A stretch of DNA of 64,000 bases from Prorocentrum cordatum (Eukaryota > Sar > Dinophyceae > Prorocentrales > Prorocentraceae). The position numbers were made by a program, and so were the translations under genes. The notes under the pieces were generated by a model. It saw only the letters and a program-made list of their open reading frames with translations. It ran no database searches and was not told the DNA's origin. The stretch lies in assembly GCA_963575745.1 (NCBI GenBank), contig CAUYUJ010014343.1, positions 37,501 to 101,500 of the forward strand, given 5' to 3'. Shown here piece after piece: positions 19,716 to 29,233 of the stretch. Positions within the stretch are counted from its first letter, which is position 1. Each line of letters opens with the position of its first letter.

Positions 19716-19950
19716 TTGAGCATGGACCGACCGTCCAGGCAATCCGATAAGCCTACCACGACATGTTCTTCGACCCCCCGCATGTTTTAATAACAAAAAC
19801 CATATTCTTAGAGCATGCACCTGATGTGTTAAAACAAGACTGTCTCAACCAAACCTGTTCTCAGGTGCAGACCACAAAGGGTTCTCGGAACATTCTTTGG
19901 TGGGCCCCTAGTCAGACAGCCAGGACGCTTCGCCACTGCTTGCAAACCCA
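19716..19950. repeat. TIR element family B, copy 1
   Basis: Left TTGAGCATGGACCGACCGTC, right GACGCTTCGCCACTGCTTG; the ends pair as an inverted repeat. The core has CCTACCACGACATGTTCTT, ACCATATTCTTAGAGCATG and ACATTCTTTGGTGGG. Other copies: 39733, 41351 and 43254. Confidence 0.8.
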
Positions 19951-19954
19951 GTGC

Positions 19955-20206
19955 CCAGGTTTTTGCTCTTCTCTTCGGCCCCGACCCAGGAAGCGCCGAG
20001 GCCAGCGCCGGCCGCGCCGCCAGCGCCGGGGAGGCGCCCAGCAGCTGCGCGGGCGCAGGCGCCTCACGGCGGGCCTCGCCGTCGCCGAGCTCGCCGGGCG
20101 CGCCCGCCGAGGGGCAGCGCCGCTGCGCCCGGCCAGGGCCGCCGCGCTTCTCGAGCAGCTGGTCCCTGAGGGCCTGGAGCCGGGCCCCCCTCGCGAGATG
20201 GAACAT
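19955..20206 (-). CDS. possible exon next to family B element
   Basis: Minus frame RLQALRDQLLEKRGG, then GELGDGEARREAPAPAQLLG and ALASALPGSG, an alanine-rich helical composition. It abuts the family B element exactly where an intron border would be expected. Family unknown; the plus strand also has an open frame here. Confidence 0.25.
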
Positions 20207-20395
20207 CGGGACGGGAGGTTTTCGGGGGCGGCCAAGAGGAGGGGGCGCACTTCATGGCCAGCGGCGCGTGCTCGGCCCAGGGGGGTCATGGGGTCTGGGG
20301 AGATATCATGGCCCGCGCCATGAAATCAACCCCCCCTAGTCATCACCCCCCTCTTTGCCGCCCCCGAGGCTTTCCGCTACAGTAGTAGAGGCCTC

Positions 20396-20612
20396 CAGGA
20401 TGGGGTCCGAGCAGATGGGGTCGGAGGACCGCGCCGCATCGCCAATAATTCGGCGACGTATCGCCGATGCACCACCGATGCATCGTCGACGTCAGCGGTG
20501 GATCGGCGACATCGGCGTGAAGCAAATCGGGCTCCGCATTGAACCGCATCGCCGATGCATCAGCGATGCGGCGCGGTCCTCCGACCCCATCTACTCGGAC
20601 CCCATCTAGGAG
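20396..20612. repeat. TIR element family E, copy
   Basis: Left AGGATGGGGTCCGAGCAGAT, GGGGTCGGAGGACCGCGCCG, core GATGCACCGATGCATCG-type units, right GGCGCGGTCCTCCGACCCCA, TCTACTCGGACCCCATCTAG. The ends are long inverted repeats. Confidence 0.8.
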
Positions 20613-20628
20613 GCTTAGAAGTAGGGGC

Positions 20629-20792
20629 CCGACGTCAAGAAACCTTCCACAAGAAGCCCAACCCCGAGACCCCCAGACGTCCATTGATTGACTTTTGGTG
20701 TGGGAAGGTACCGCTTCCCATAGCAAAAGCATCGAAACTAAATAAAGCCATGACACCCTGAAGGCAAACAAGATGTTTCTTGGCATGGGTCT
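20629..20792. repeat. TIR element family L, copy 1
   Basis: Left GGCCCGACGTCAAGAAACC, right TTTCTTGGCATGGGTCTCC (inverted). Core CCCCGAGACCCCCAGACGTC, TTTTGGTGTGGGAAGGTACC. The second copy is at 33119-33295. Confidence 0.65.
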
Positions 20793-20799
20793 CCATTGT

Positions 20800-21345
20800 A
20801 TTTTCGACCTCCGGAGGCTATTCCCAGGCCCCGGGGCGGTGAGAAAGGACTCAAGATGAAAAACCGATCCTGGGGAAAGGGCTGGGACTTCCGGTGACCG
20901 CGCATGTAAAATCACGCTGTTTGGATCACCCAAAAAGAGGTCCAGCTGAGAGGGGGTGGTGCTGTAGGTTTGGGGCAGGTGTGTTGCAAACGTGTTGCGC
21001 TGGAGGATTGTACTGCGCTGTATTCCAGCTAACGTATTACACGCGAACGCCCAGCAATAATTTGCACACTGGGATATATTGCACACCCTAAATCTACAGC
21101 AACCCCGCAAATCTATAGCACCGAATCTATTGCACCACCCCCTTGTCGCTGGACCCCCTTCTGGGTCAACCAGACTGGAGCCTGGCCCCATCACGTTGTG
21201 AAACATCAGGGCGGGAGGTTTCCGCTATTTTCGGACTCTGAGGGCCCTGCCTGGGCCCCAGGACGGTCAAGACATGCTCAGGATGAAAACCTGGACCTGG
21301 CGAAAGGGCGGGACGTCCGGGGACCGCGCATGGACAAAAATCATA
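20800..21345. repeat. two family F-related stretches
   Basis: At 20815-20910 and 21235-21335: GGCCC.GG.CGGT.A, CTCA.GATGAAAA.C and GGGACTTCCGGTGACCGCGC or GGACGTCCGGGGACCGCGC. Between them is a stretch with TTGCACACTGGGATATATTG-type sequence and no gene. Confidence 0.45.
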
Positions 21346-21742
21346 ACGTCGCGTGTCTGGGGGATAGGTCGTATTTTGCCGAGATAGCACAGGTCTCCAG
21401 CAGGAGACCGGCTGCGTAAATTGATTTACCCCACAGCTGATGTCCCCATTGAATCTGTACAGTGCACTGCAGATCTACGGAAATGCTACGTAGCTTCCTG
21501 GTTGAATCGACGGCAGTCAAGTTTTTTGGGGTAAGTCAATGATGTTGTCAATCTCCGACGCTAAGATTATCCGTCGAGGGGGGGGGGCAAGCGACAACCT
21601 GAGCTCTTCGCTTGGAGCCACCCTCCGCGTGCCCGCTGGCGCCGCGCGCACCAACAAGACATGACGCACCCCACCCGCACCTGCGCAAGCGACTAGGTCA
21701 GGCTGTCTGGGGAGGGGGGGGCGGGCGGGCGGGCATCGTGAC

Positions 21743-21911
21743 TACCTACCAGACCACCCCAACCCAACCCGAAGACACGAATTCGACTCGAATTTCGGAT
21801 TGAGGGGGGTACGGGGACCATGTGTTTTTTCGATGTTCCCCGATCCCCCCCCCACTGGAAATGGAGGGCAAATTGGAGCCTTCGGGTTGGGTTGGGGTGG
21901 TTTGGTGGGTG
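21743..21911. mobile_element. 169-bp TIR element (family K), candidate GT-AG intron
   Basis: The ends are 32-bp inverted repeats, differing at about three sites: TACCTACCAGACCACCCCAA at the left and TTGGGGTGGTTTGGTGGGTG at the right, continuing ACCCAACCCGAAG and its complement. Flanked by GTGAC at 21738-21742 and 21912-21916, a 5-bp target duplication. On the minus strand it could be removed as a GT-AG intron, 21916-21742, from the frame ending EEPVDPGD. Confidence 0.75.
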
Positions 21912-21916
21912 GTGAC

Positions 21917-22200
21917 ATCGCCCGGATCGACGGGCTCTTCGCACAGAACCGGCTCCTGCGCGTAGCGCTCCTGCTTCTCGACCTCGAAGCGGCGCCCGAG
22001 CGGGTCGGCGCCGCGGAGGTCCGCGAGGCCGCGGCCCTTCGTCCACTCCGGCGGCGGCGCGCCTGCTGCGGCCAGGGGGGGCGCGGGCGCGGGCGCGCTC
22101 CCAGAAATCCGGAGGGTGCCTCCTCCGCCGCCGCCGCCTTCGAGCAGGAGGTCGACTGCAGTCAACCCGGCGAGTGAGGATGCGCGACAGGGACGCCAGG
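21917..22200 (-). CDS. exon of unknown gene interrupted by family K element
   Basis: Minus-strand frame LTAVDLLLEGG, then GTLRISGSAPAPAPPLAAAG, PPPEWTKGRGLADLRG, ADPLGRRFEVEKQERYAQEP, VLCEEPVDPGD. Balanced composition with charged residues, unlike the repeats around it. It ends exactly at the target duplication of the family K element, so the element probably interrupts or forms an intron of this gene. No family recognised. Upstream border near 22.2 kb is uncertain. Confidence 0.4.
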
Positions 22201-22419
22201 GCCCCGGGCGCCCCTTTCGAAGCTTTTCGAGCGGGCCGCGGCCAACGAGAGCGGCCAAGGATGGGCCGAGAAGGCGAGGATGCAAGGGTACCCTTGGGGA
22301 GATTGCCCATCCTTACTATGCGGGTTGACTGTACAACATCGTTTAACCCCGAAGTTGACATGTTCGTCGGATCTGCGGTACAGGCGCATAGTGCTCGCAG
22401 ATCTACGGACATTCACGTG

Positions 22420-24860
22420 TGTGCCGTAGACTCGACGAAAGCAAATCAAGTATGGGTAAATCAATTATGCAGTCGATCTCCTACTGTATGCCATGGAACA
22501 GATAGGTATCAAAAAGAACGTGCACAACCCCCGCACAATCCCTTGCGCAACCTTGCATTGTTTGATAAGAGCGTGCAGCAGTTACACGCATGGGCGGGCG
22601 GACTGTTTGATGACCCACCCATTGAATTTGATACACGAAGTACCCAGACAGACTATGGGCGGCTCCCTTTTCAGACTAGGGCCCTCGTCTTCCAGAGCGG
22701 GTTTCCCTCGGTGAGAAGATGCGCTTGCATGGGCTTATGACCAACAAAAACTGAGACGGAAGGGCGTACTGCAACATCGCTGATGCACCCCTGGTATACT
22801 CTGGCCCTCAATCTCACAATCAGAGTCCCCTGCTCCCCGCCTTCTCCCTCATTCGCCTCCTGCGCCTTCTCGAACTGATGATCCTCCATCTGCGGCTACT
22901 CTTGCATATTCCTAAACTGCTAATGCTGGGGATGCTGCTCCTACTGCCAAGCTCGCGTTCCTCCTCCATCTCCTGGCCACTCTACCCCCACCAGCCCTGT
23001 GGGCGTTGGTGGCTTTGCGGATCATCAATCTCTTCCACAACGGCTGTGCATCCTTCTGGCCATCTCCCTGGGGATGGACCCAGAATGACCGAAGATAGCC
23101 CAAGGGGGCCTCCGAGATGCCGCAAGATGGTCCCTAAATGCTCCGATGGTCTCCAATTGTTGTCCCAAGAGGCCCTAGAATGATCTCGAGAAGGCTCACG
23201 AGCCTGCTAAGGATACCCCCGAGTTGCAAAAAGAGCGACCAAACAATGTTCCTAGAGAGACAAGAGGCAAGAGAGGCAACTCTCAATTCGCCCAAAAGGG
23301 CGGCCGCGCGCGGGGCCGCGAGGAAGCGTCGGGGCGCCACTCATTTAGTCGCCTGACTCACTGAAATGTATTATTTTTTACACTTTGGCAAGTTCTCTAC
23401 GATAGACATCCGGTTGCTTCCACCGCCGCGGTGTTCTCGTGTCCTCGCACCGTCGCTGCAAGAACGTGGGGGCCACATGCCCCGCAGAGCATCCTGAAAC
23501 GTCCCAAGAACGCCAGAAGAGACAATGCTCCGGACTGCAGTTGACCCCCGAGTCGTCCTGCAAGGAGGAAGAAAAGGTGGAAGGAAGAGGAGGAAAGGAG
23601 GAGGAGGAGGAGGAGGAGGAAAAGGTCAACTGCAAGGGACCACGCTGCGCCGTCTAGTTGTGAGCATCCGGGATGGAAGAATCCGAGGCCTCCCAAAGGG
23701 CCCCAATAGATACCCAAGCTGGTTCCAAGATAGATCCCCGAGATAACATGTTTTGCGGGGGCTGCTTGAGATGACCCCTCTCTTGGTTTGACTGGTATTT
23801 CCTCTCGCCGCTTCACTATCTCGTTCCGCAACGATTCGCATGGGAATCGTTTCTCGACGGGCTTGTGAGGAGATGCAGAGCGGCAAGAATTCAGCATATG
23901 TATTGTCCGCCGCATTGTTGGCGGAAGATGAATGCCGGCACGAACTCACGGAGCTCGACAAGAACTTGGAGTTGCGGCACTACCCGTCTCTTGCCCTCAT
24001 TCGACACAGCACTACACAGAAACTTGACTTAGCACGCATCCATGAAAGATCTGAGCCGACCTCCTCCTCATCCTCCGCCTTCATCGTCGTCGTTGTCGTT
24101 CTCCTCGTCCTCCTCCTCCGCACCTTCTTCTCGTCCGTCTCAACCTGTCCACTGCGAGTACTTTCCTCCTGGCCATCTCTGCCCCTGAGACGGAAGGACG
24201 CCGTCCGGGCCACGGGGACCATAGGGTACACATCAGACTTACGAAGTGGTTATAAAACATTGCAAAATGAAGGCGTTGGAGGTAGATTGGGTGTCCGCCC
24301 ACCTTCTGAAGAGGAGGGGAGAGGGACAACCTCTCCATGCTTTGAGGTAAGAAGAAGCCGAACATAGACCACAATCTGGGAATCCACGCGGATCTAGATC
24401 CAACGACTGAAGAGTACTCCTCATCCTCCGCTCTCGTCTGCCCTCCTGCGCCCTCCTCTGCCCATGCCAAGCCTCTGTCCGCCGCCCTCCTCCGCTCACC
24501 TCTGCCAAGAGGAGGAGCAAGAGGAGGCGGAGGCGGATGAGGAGGAGGCGTGGAGAAGGAGGAGGAGGATGAGGAGAAGGAGGAGACAAGACAAGACAAG
24601 AAACCCTCGGATCCAAAGAGTGCAACACAACTGCAAACACACATTGCAACATGCATACAGCGCGCAAGAGAGCAAATGGCTGGATCTGGGTGGCCTTCAG
24701 TGGCGAACTGCTTGTCCGCCCTGCAGGTGGAGGACACTCTGGCCAAAGCCGCGCCCAGGCGGCGCAGACCGTTCAAGGGGGGGCCTGGCACTGCCTTCCC
24801 GTCCTCCAGGGAGAAGCTCGAAACTCAGATTAGGAAGCGAAACCAACCCCCAGGACAGGC
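22420..24860. other. no supported gene; pyrimidine/purine tracts
   Basis: Contains a CCACCAGCCC hairpin at 22988-23012, a short CCAAGAGGGCC array near 23090-23180, GGAGGAGGAGG at 23580-23625, CCTCCTCC at 24060-24125 and 24420-24500 opposite GGAGGAGG at 24505-24595. Frames seen here are short or repeat-derived. Confidence 0.5.
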
Positions 24861-25216
24861 GAACCATTAGGAAGAAGGACCGAGGTTCGAGGCGGAAGAA
24901 GAGGAGGGCCCAGAAGGCCCCGTTCGCTTGGCCCGTCCTGGGGGTTTCGCTCTGGGCTGCGCTACAAAAACTCTACCCCTATCCTGTGGAATCCCTTGGA
25001 GCAAAAAGCGATCCTCGTCCCTGGTCTTTTTCAGAGAGAAGCCCGTCGGCCCCTCACTGCTGGCGCCTAAAACTGGCAGCTCAAAATCACCGCGAGCTTG
25101 CAGTTCCAAGAAACGGCGACTACCCACGAATGCTGGCGGAACGAAGGCGCGAGCCTTGCTCAGAGGATTCACGGCACCCCCGCCCACAGGACGAGGCCCA
25201 GGCACTGCAGCAGTTC

Positions 25217-25753
25217 TTACTTCTGGAACCGCTCCAAAAGACGAGACGCGTCCCGTTCGAGAGATCCTCTCGGTGCTCCCCCATGTTTGCGCACCGCCCC
25301 ACTCGCCTTCAGATAGGACTCGATCGCCTCCTCCAAAGGCCGATACTTCATGTCGACAGCGAGAGTGATCCGAAACTGCTCTGGCTTTCCCCCGACCTTT
25401 TCTGTGGGGCGGATGCGGCATGCACGAACTTCGTTGGCTAGGTCCTGCACGGGCTTTTTCATCGCGACGGTCGTCCAATATTCTTCCAGGATATTCTTGG
25501 CAGCGGGCGGGCAATTCGGGTCCGCGCCCATCCCGCGAATGAAAGCACTCCACACGTGCAAGAAAGGGGGGCTCAGATCCTCCTGCATTGCCTCCGACGA
25601 CTCCTTCATCTGCTGAACTTTGTTGTGGTAGGCCGCCCCCGCGGCCTTGGCCGCGCGAGCTGCAGGGCTCGTCACTTTAATCAGCCACGTCTGGAGGACA
25701 ACCCCGCACACCTCGCGCAGCTCCGCTGCATTGCTCAACGCGAGCTTGGTCAA
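25217..25753 (-). CDS. LINE protein, C-terminal helical region
   Basis: KLALSNAAELREVCGVVLQT, then KAAGAAYHNKVQQMKE and HVWSAFIRGMGADPNCPPAA, followed by VDMKYRPLEEAIESYLKASG. The motif 'KLxLxxAxxLRELxG...TxLxP' with an AY/HYH block is familiar from the C-terminus of dinoflagellate LINE proteins. Role unknown; possibly RNA or protein contacts. After RLLERFQK the frame shifts near 25235, and the remainder (VGGGAVNPLSKARAFVPPAF ... to 24867) is read in another frame. Confidence 0.6.
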   Translation of the reverse strand: MTKLALSNAAELREVCGVVLQTWLIKVTSPAARAAKAAGAAYHNKVQQMKESSEAMQEDLSPPFLHVWSAFIRGMGADPNCPPAAKNILEEYWTTVAMKKPVQDLANEVRACRIRPTEKVGGKPEQFRITLAVDMKYRPLEEAIESYLKASGAVRKHGGAPRGSLERDASRLLERFQK

Positions 25754-26104
25754 AATGACGATTAATTGCCTGAGAATCGCTTGCTTGCCGCCGCCATGTG
25801 TTGACTGTAAAGCTTAGTCCACTAGCGCCCCGGCCGCGTCTCCAACACGCCTCTGCTTGTGCCTCGGTTCCTCGCCAGCCAACATCCAGGCCGGCTTCTC
25901 GTCCACGGCGCGAGGGAACTTTGGGAACGCTCTCAAGATGTGTGCACAGGTGCTTCTGCAAATGCTCGAACAGTCCAGCTACATACGGACGCAGTGGACA
26001 GGCTAGAGATGACGGCACACGCATTTCACAAATATTACGCGTAGCATCGGCAGCGCACTCTCCCCGTCGAAGACTCTGCGAAAGATGACGACGACAGCTT
26101 TCGC
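25677..26104 (-). CDS. LINE zinc-finger region, downstream half
   Basis: CRRHLSQSLRRGECAADATR, then MRVPSSLACPLRPYVAGL, FEHLQKHLCTHL. Continues the finger block broken by the repeat insertion; its first 27 residues duplicate the end of the upstream half. The CP..., HLQKHLCTH spacing suggests a second degenerate C2H2 finger, with the second cysteine of the pair missing (CPLRPY). Confidence 0.55.
26023..26104. repeat. 82-bp flanking duplication, left copy
   Basis: ATTTCACAAATATTACGCGT through GCGAAAGATGACGACGACAG to TCGC. The second copy at 26663-26744 differs at about six or seven positions. They bracket the inserted repeat element. Confidence 0.75.
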
Positions 26105-26662
26105 ACCACAAGGAGGGGCCCGAACGACTCACACCAGGACGAGGCGCCCGAACGACTCACACCACGAGGAGCCCGAACGACTCACACCACGACGCGGGCC
26201 CTGAACGACTCACACCACGAGGAGCCCGAACGAGTCACACCAGGAGGAGGGGCCCGAACGACTCGCGCCAGGATGAGGGGCCCGAACAACTCACACCACG
26301 AGAAGCCCGAACGACTCACACCAGGACGAAGAGCCCGAACGACTCACACCAGGAAGAAGGGCCCGAACGACTCACACCACGAAGAGCCCGAACGACTCAA
26401 ACCAAGCAGAAGGGCCCGAACGACTCACACCAGGACGAGAAACCCTAAACGACTCAAATCACGAGGAGCGCTTTCTCTCCCTCCTCCTCCGCCTCGCCCT
26501 TCTCCCGCTCCCCCCACAAGGAGGATGTGCAAGGGGGCGGGGGGAAGGAGGAACAGGGGGGACATGCGGGGCCGAGCGGACACACGCCTGAAAAACACGA
26601 CTGTCGGCATGCTTCGCAAGAGGTGCTGCCGCGAGATGGGCTGGTGGGGCGAAGCGTAAAGA
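26105..26662 (+). mobile_element. CCCGAACGACTCACACCA repeat element inserted in LINE
   Basis: About 16 units of CCCGAACGACTCACACCA plus a variable GGANGA spacer, then a unique end: CGCTTTCTCTCCCTCCTCCT, ACAAGGAGGATGTGCAAGG, GACACACGCCTGAAAAACAC, GACTGTCGGCATGCTTCGC and GAAGCGTAAAGAATT. The same element with the same order of unit variants forms both arms of the palindrome at 59728-62245. Coding capacity is only low-complexity Thr/His/Arg/Pro frames. Confidence 0.75.
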
Positions 26663-27432
26663 ATTTCACAAAGATTACGCGTAGCATCGGCAGCACGCTC
26701 TCCTCGTCGAAGACTCTGCGAAAGATGGCGACGACAACTTTCGCGATGTGCAAAGACCAGACCACATACACAGCACTGGTTGGACACAGACATTACGTGT
26801 GCAAGCGCTTGAAACCCGCGATGTGCTATTATGTGCGTGTGTACCGCGCGTCGATCTCGTGGCATGCGCCCACAGACCTCCCCAGTAGGACCCAAAAGCG
26901 AACACCGATATGCACCTTCACAAACATTATCCTGAAGCATCCCTGGAATCTCATCCGCGTCTAGAAACTCGACTGGTGGAACCTGAACCCTGGGTACCCG
27001 CGAGCGAAGTTGACGAACATCGATCCTGCAGAACTCTTCGCTAAACTCAGGGTCCGAGAAGGCAAGAAAGACTCTATCTTCCAGTCGTTCAATGAAAGAC
27101 GCACCCTCATCAAGGTCGGCGAGGGCTCGAAAATCTGCAAGCAACTGACAAGCCCACGGCGAGGCCCACCTCGAAAGCCGCTTCTCGGGCGTCACCACTG
27201 GTTGTGAAACTTCAAAGTGCCCAAACAGCGCAGTGGGGACCTGTTGGTTAGCCAGCGGTGCACGCGACAGAGACTGCCGATGGCGCAGGCGACGAATAGT
27301 AAGCTCCGTCTCCAACGGGACAAGACGCCACCAGCGGAGCACAGCAGCAGAAGTCATCGACTTAGGGTGACCTGGAGCCTCCCTGTTACACGCCCCCCCT
27401 CCCATCGCCCTTCGAGCATACCCGGCCACCAT
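26663..27432 (-). CDS. LINE protein, thumb-like region and zinc finger
   Basis: Frame 27432-26425, reliable to 26663. It has RRLRHRQSLSRAPLANQQVP and ALFGHFE, a LINE C-terminal signature, then SLLGPTGEVCGRMPRDRRAV, HTHIIAHRGF and QCCVCGLVFAHRESCRRHLS. The latter are two finger-like blocks (CxxxxxxxxC...HxxxxH and CxxC...HxxxxH). Known LINE proteins of dinoflagellates end in similar fingers, presumed to bind nucleic acid. Below 26663 the frame enters the inserted repeat. Confidence 0.7.
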
Positions 27433-27813
27433 ATTGCTCAGCTTAGATACATCCTGCGGCCTCGGCGTGAAGCCTTCAAGACCAGAAAGTGCAGTATTAT
27501 ATATCTTTGAAATAAATATACAGCGGCGAAGCCTATGGGGAATTCCAGGAACACTCCAGAATCCCCCAAGAGAGTACCAGGCTCGTTACAAAGCTTTTCC
27601 CCGAGACTTCAATTCAGGCCCAAAGTTAGACGCCCTCGAAGCCATCATAAACCCAAGACTCTTGATTTCCAACGAGGCAGCACCAGGAAACGTAATGAGA
27701 CCATCCCGAATCTCCCGAAGATCAGCGGCAGCTCCAGGACCACGTAGAGACAACAGAGTATCCTGCTTAGTAATATTCTGCTTAAAACCGCACGGCTGAA
27801 GGGCATAATCCAG
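27433..27813 (-). CDS. LINE reverse-transcriptase downstream region
   Basis: After a TAG stop at 27812-27814 the same frame continues LDYALQPCGFKQNITKQD, then ADLREIRDGLITFPGAASLE. 'LD..L.P.G+..N..KQ' is the block that follows the YADD palm in dinoflagellate LINEs. So the stop is an internal break, not the natural end. One more frameshift is needed before 27432. Confidence 0.5.
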
Positions 27814-28818
27814 CTACTGGTTGGATCTCACACTCTTGTTGACTAGAATCATCGTCGTATGACCAGCAAGCTTCTTCGTCAAATCGTCGGCATACTTAGT
27901 TAGTGGGAGATCCACCACTTGGCTAGTGAGAGGACAGCGTGCACGCATAAGAGCAGAGAGCGGATCCCATTGATGCTGAGGATCGCTCCACTGACACACT
28001 GGCGGCAGAAACGCCCGCACGAACGTGTTCACGGCAAATCTATCCCCCATCAGCCCCCCACAGCCCGGCTTCAAAATGACATCCCCGTCGCTCCCCTTGA
28101 GAATCGTCATAGCACAACCCATGCGCTGTGCACCATCTCCCCTATCCTGTTCATGAAATAGATCAGACGCTGCAACTCGCATGCACTGCCTATCGCTGGA
28201 GGCAAACGCATTCGTGAGGTCATGGGCATTCGTGATGAAGGAGAGCCCGCGCTGCTCCAGCCACCAGCCCGTCGCATTGTGCGCGATGAGAGCCCCCTCC
28301 CGCCTCCGATGCTGCAAGAACCCATGGTCCTGGACAGAAGCCCGAAGGGACCCTTTTTGCCTCATGAGCCCAGCCACCCACGCCTTCCCCAGCGGTTCGA
28401 GCAAATATATCCACCTAGACTTGCCGTCAGGTCGCGGAAGCGGCACAGCGCGACTGACATGCCACCTCAGCGGCGCACAGTGACAATGTCGCACAAGAGA
28501 CAGCGCACGCAATAACAGCTCTTGCCCAAAACTCATATCAGGAACAGATTGTGACATCCCAAGACCTTCCCCTCTGTGAGACCAGGCCTTCCCAGGATGC
28601 AGAAGCATCCACCAGAGCTCCAAGGGGGGGCACCACTCGGGAACCGCGCGACGCTTGCCTGCTTTATTGATCGCAAACTTCAGGAACCTGTAATCCCGCT
28701 CGGCCTGAGAAACTTCGACTTCCGAGAAAAAAAAGCTGCCCGCGGAGAACTCCTCGCAGAACCTCCTCCTTCCAAGTACCCCAGGACTCGACCACCCGAC
28801 TCCCCATCCCTCCTGCAC
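27814..28818 (-). CDS. LINE reverse transcriptase
   Basis: Synthesises cDNA at the nicked target. Visible RT blocks: finger region AVPLPRPDGKSRWIYLLEPL with the conserved lysine-arginine; motif A HDLTNAFAS (catalytic Asp); a GLMGDRFAVNTFVRAFLPP block in the motif B position; motif C KYADDL with the two catalytic Asp codons at 27883-27888. About 335 codons, the usual RT size. The start at 28818 is arbitrary: the protein continues from the linker through a frameshift near the A8 run 28727-28734. It ends at an in-frame TAG, after which homology continues. Confidence 0.85.
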   Translation of the reverse strand: MQEGWGVGWSSPGVLGRRRFCEEFSAGSFFFSEVEVSQAERDYRFLKFAINKAGKRRAVPEWCPPLELWWMLLHPGKAWSHRGEGLGMSQSVPDMSFGQELLLRALSLVRHCHCAPLRWHVSRAVPLPRPDGKSRWIYLLEPLGKAWVAGLMRQKGSLRASVQDHGFLQHRRREGALIAHNATGWWLEQRGLSFITNAHDLTNAFASSDRQCMRVAASDLFHEQDRGDGAQRMGCAMTILKGSDGDVILKPGCGGLMGDRFAVNTFVRAFLPPVCQWSDPQHQWDPLSALMRARCPLTSQVVDLPLTKYADDLTKKLAGHTTMILVNKSVRSNQ

Positions 28819-29233
28819 TGCCTTTCTTCGAAAACTGGGCCACTAAACTGGCTGAATCCTCCACCACTCCTCGCACCGCTTGATAATCTCGCTTCTTAGG
28901 GCCCCACCGAGACCCTGCCAGACGTCTAGCTATCCTCGAGGCCTCCGCCAGGCGTCGAGCCCGCCAGTGCTCTTGAAGCTCTGCAACTAAATCTTGCTGC
29001 GCAAGAAGCCGTTCACGACGACGATGTGTTCGATTACGCTTAGACAAATCCCGTAATCGTGCAGCAATCTCCTCCTCCTCCTCCTCCGAAGTAGTCCCCT
29101 CAAGCCGTCGTCGAAGCCGAAGTCGCTCCGCAAGAAGCTCCTCTCGCTCCTGCCGAACACTCTGCCGAACGTCACTTACAAGCGTCGCCTCCGTGGGAAT
29201 CTGCTGTCCAACTTCGATCATAATCATATTCAT
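28664..29233 (-). CDS. LINE endonuclease-RT linker, coiled and basic
   Basis: Residues about 20-110 are Glu/Arg-rich with heptad-like spacing: SVRQEREELLAERLRLRRRL, SEEEEEEIAARLRDLSKRN, LAQQDLVAELQEHWRARRLA, EASRIARRLAG and RWGPKKRDYQAV. That type of segment joins endonuclease and RT in dinoflagellate LINEs. The frame is joined to the endonuclease frame at A7 (29241-29247). Confidence 0.65.
   Translation of the reverse strand: MNMIMIEVGQQIPTEATLVSDVRQSVRQEREELLAERLRLRRRLEGTTSEEEEEEIAARLRDLSKRNRTHRRRERLLAQQDLVAELQEHWRARRLAEASRIARRLAGSRWGPKKRDYQAVRGVVEDSASLVAQFSKKGSAGGMGSRVVESWGTWKEEVLRGVLRGQLFFLGSRSFSGRAGLQVPEVCDQ

Noticed and set aside
19690-19720. tRNA-like segment (GGACTCGAGCCCCCGAC)
   Set aside because: No cloverleaf can be completed around it; it lies between family F and family B elements.
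22174-22740. 188-codon plus-strand ORF
   Set aside because: No motif, crosses the antisense of the EEPVDPGD exon and has no supporting context.
24464-25441. 325-codon plus-strand ORF
   Set aside because: It lies antisense to the LINE C-terminal coding region, whose minus-strand frames carry recognisable LINE sequence.
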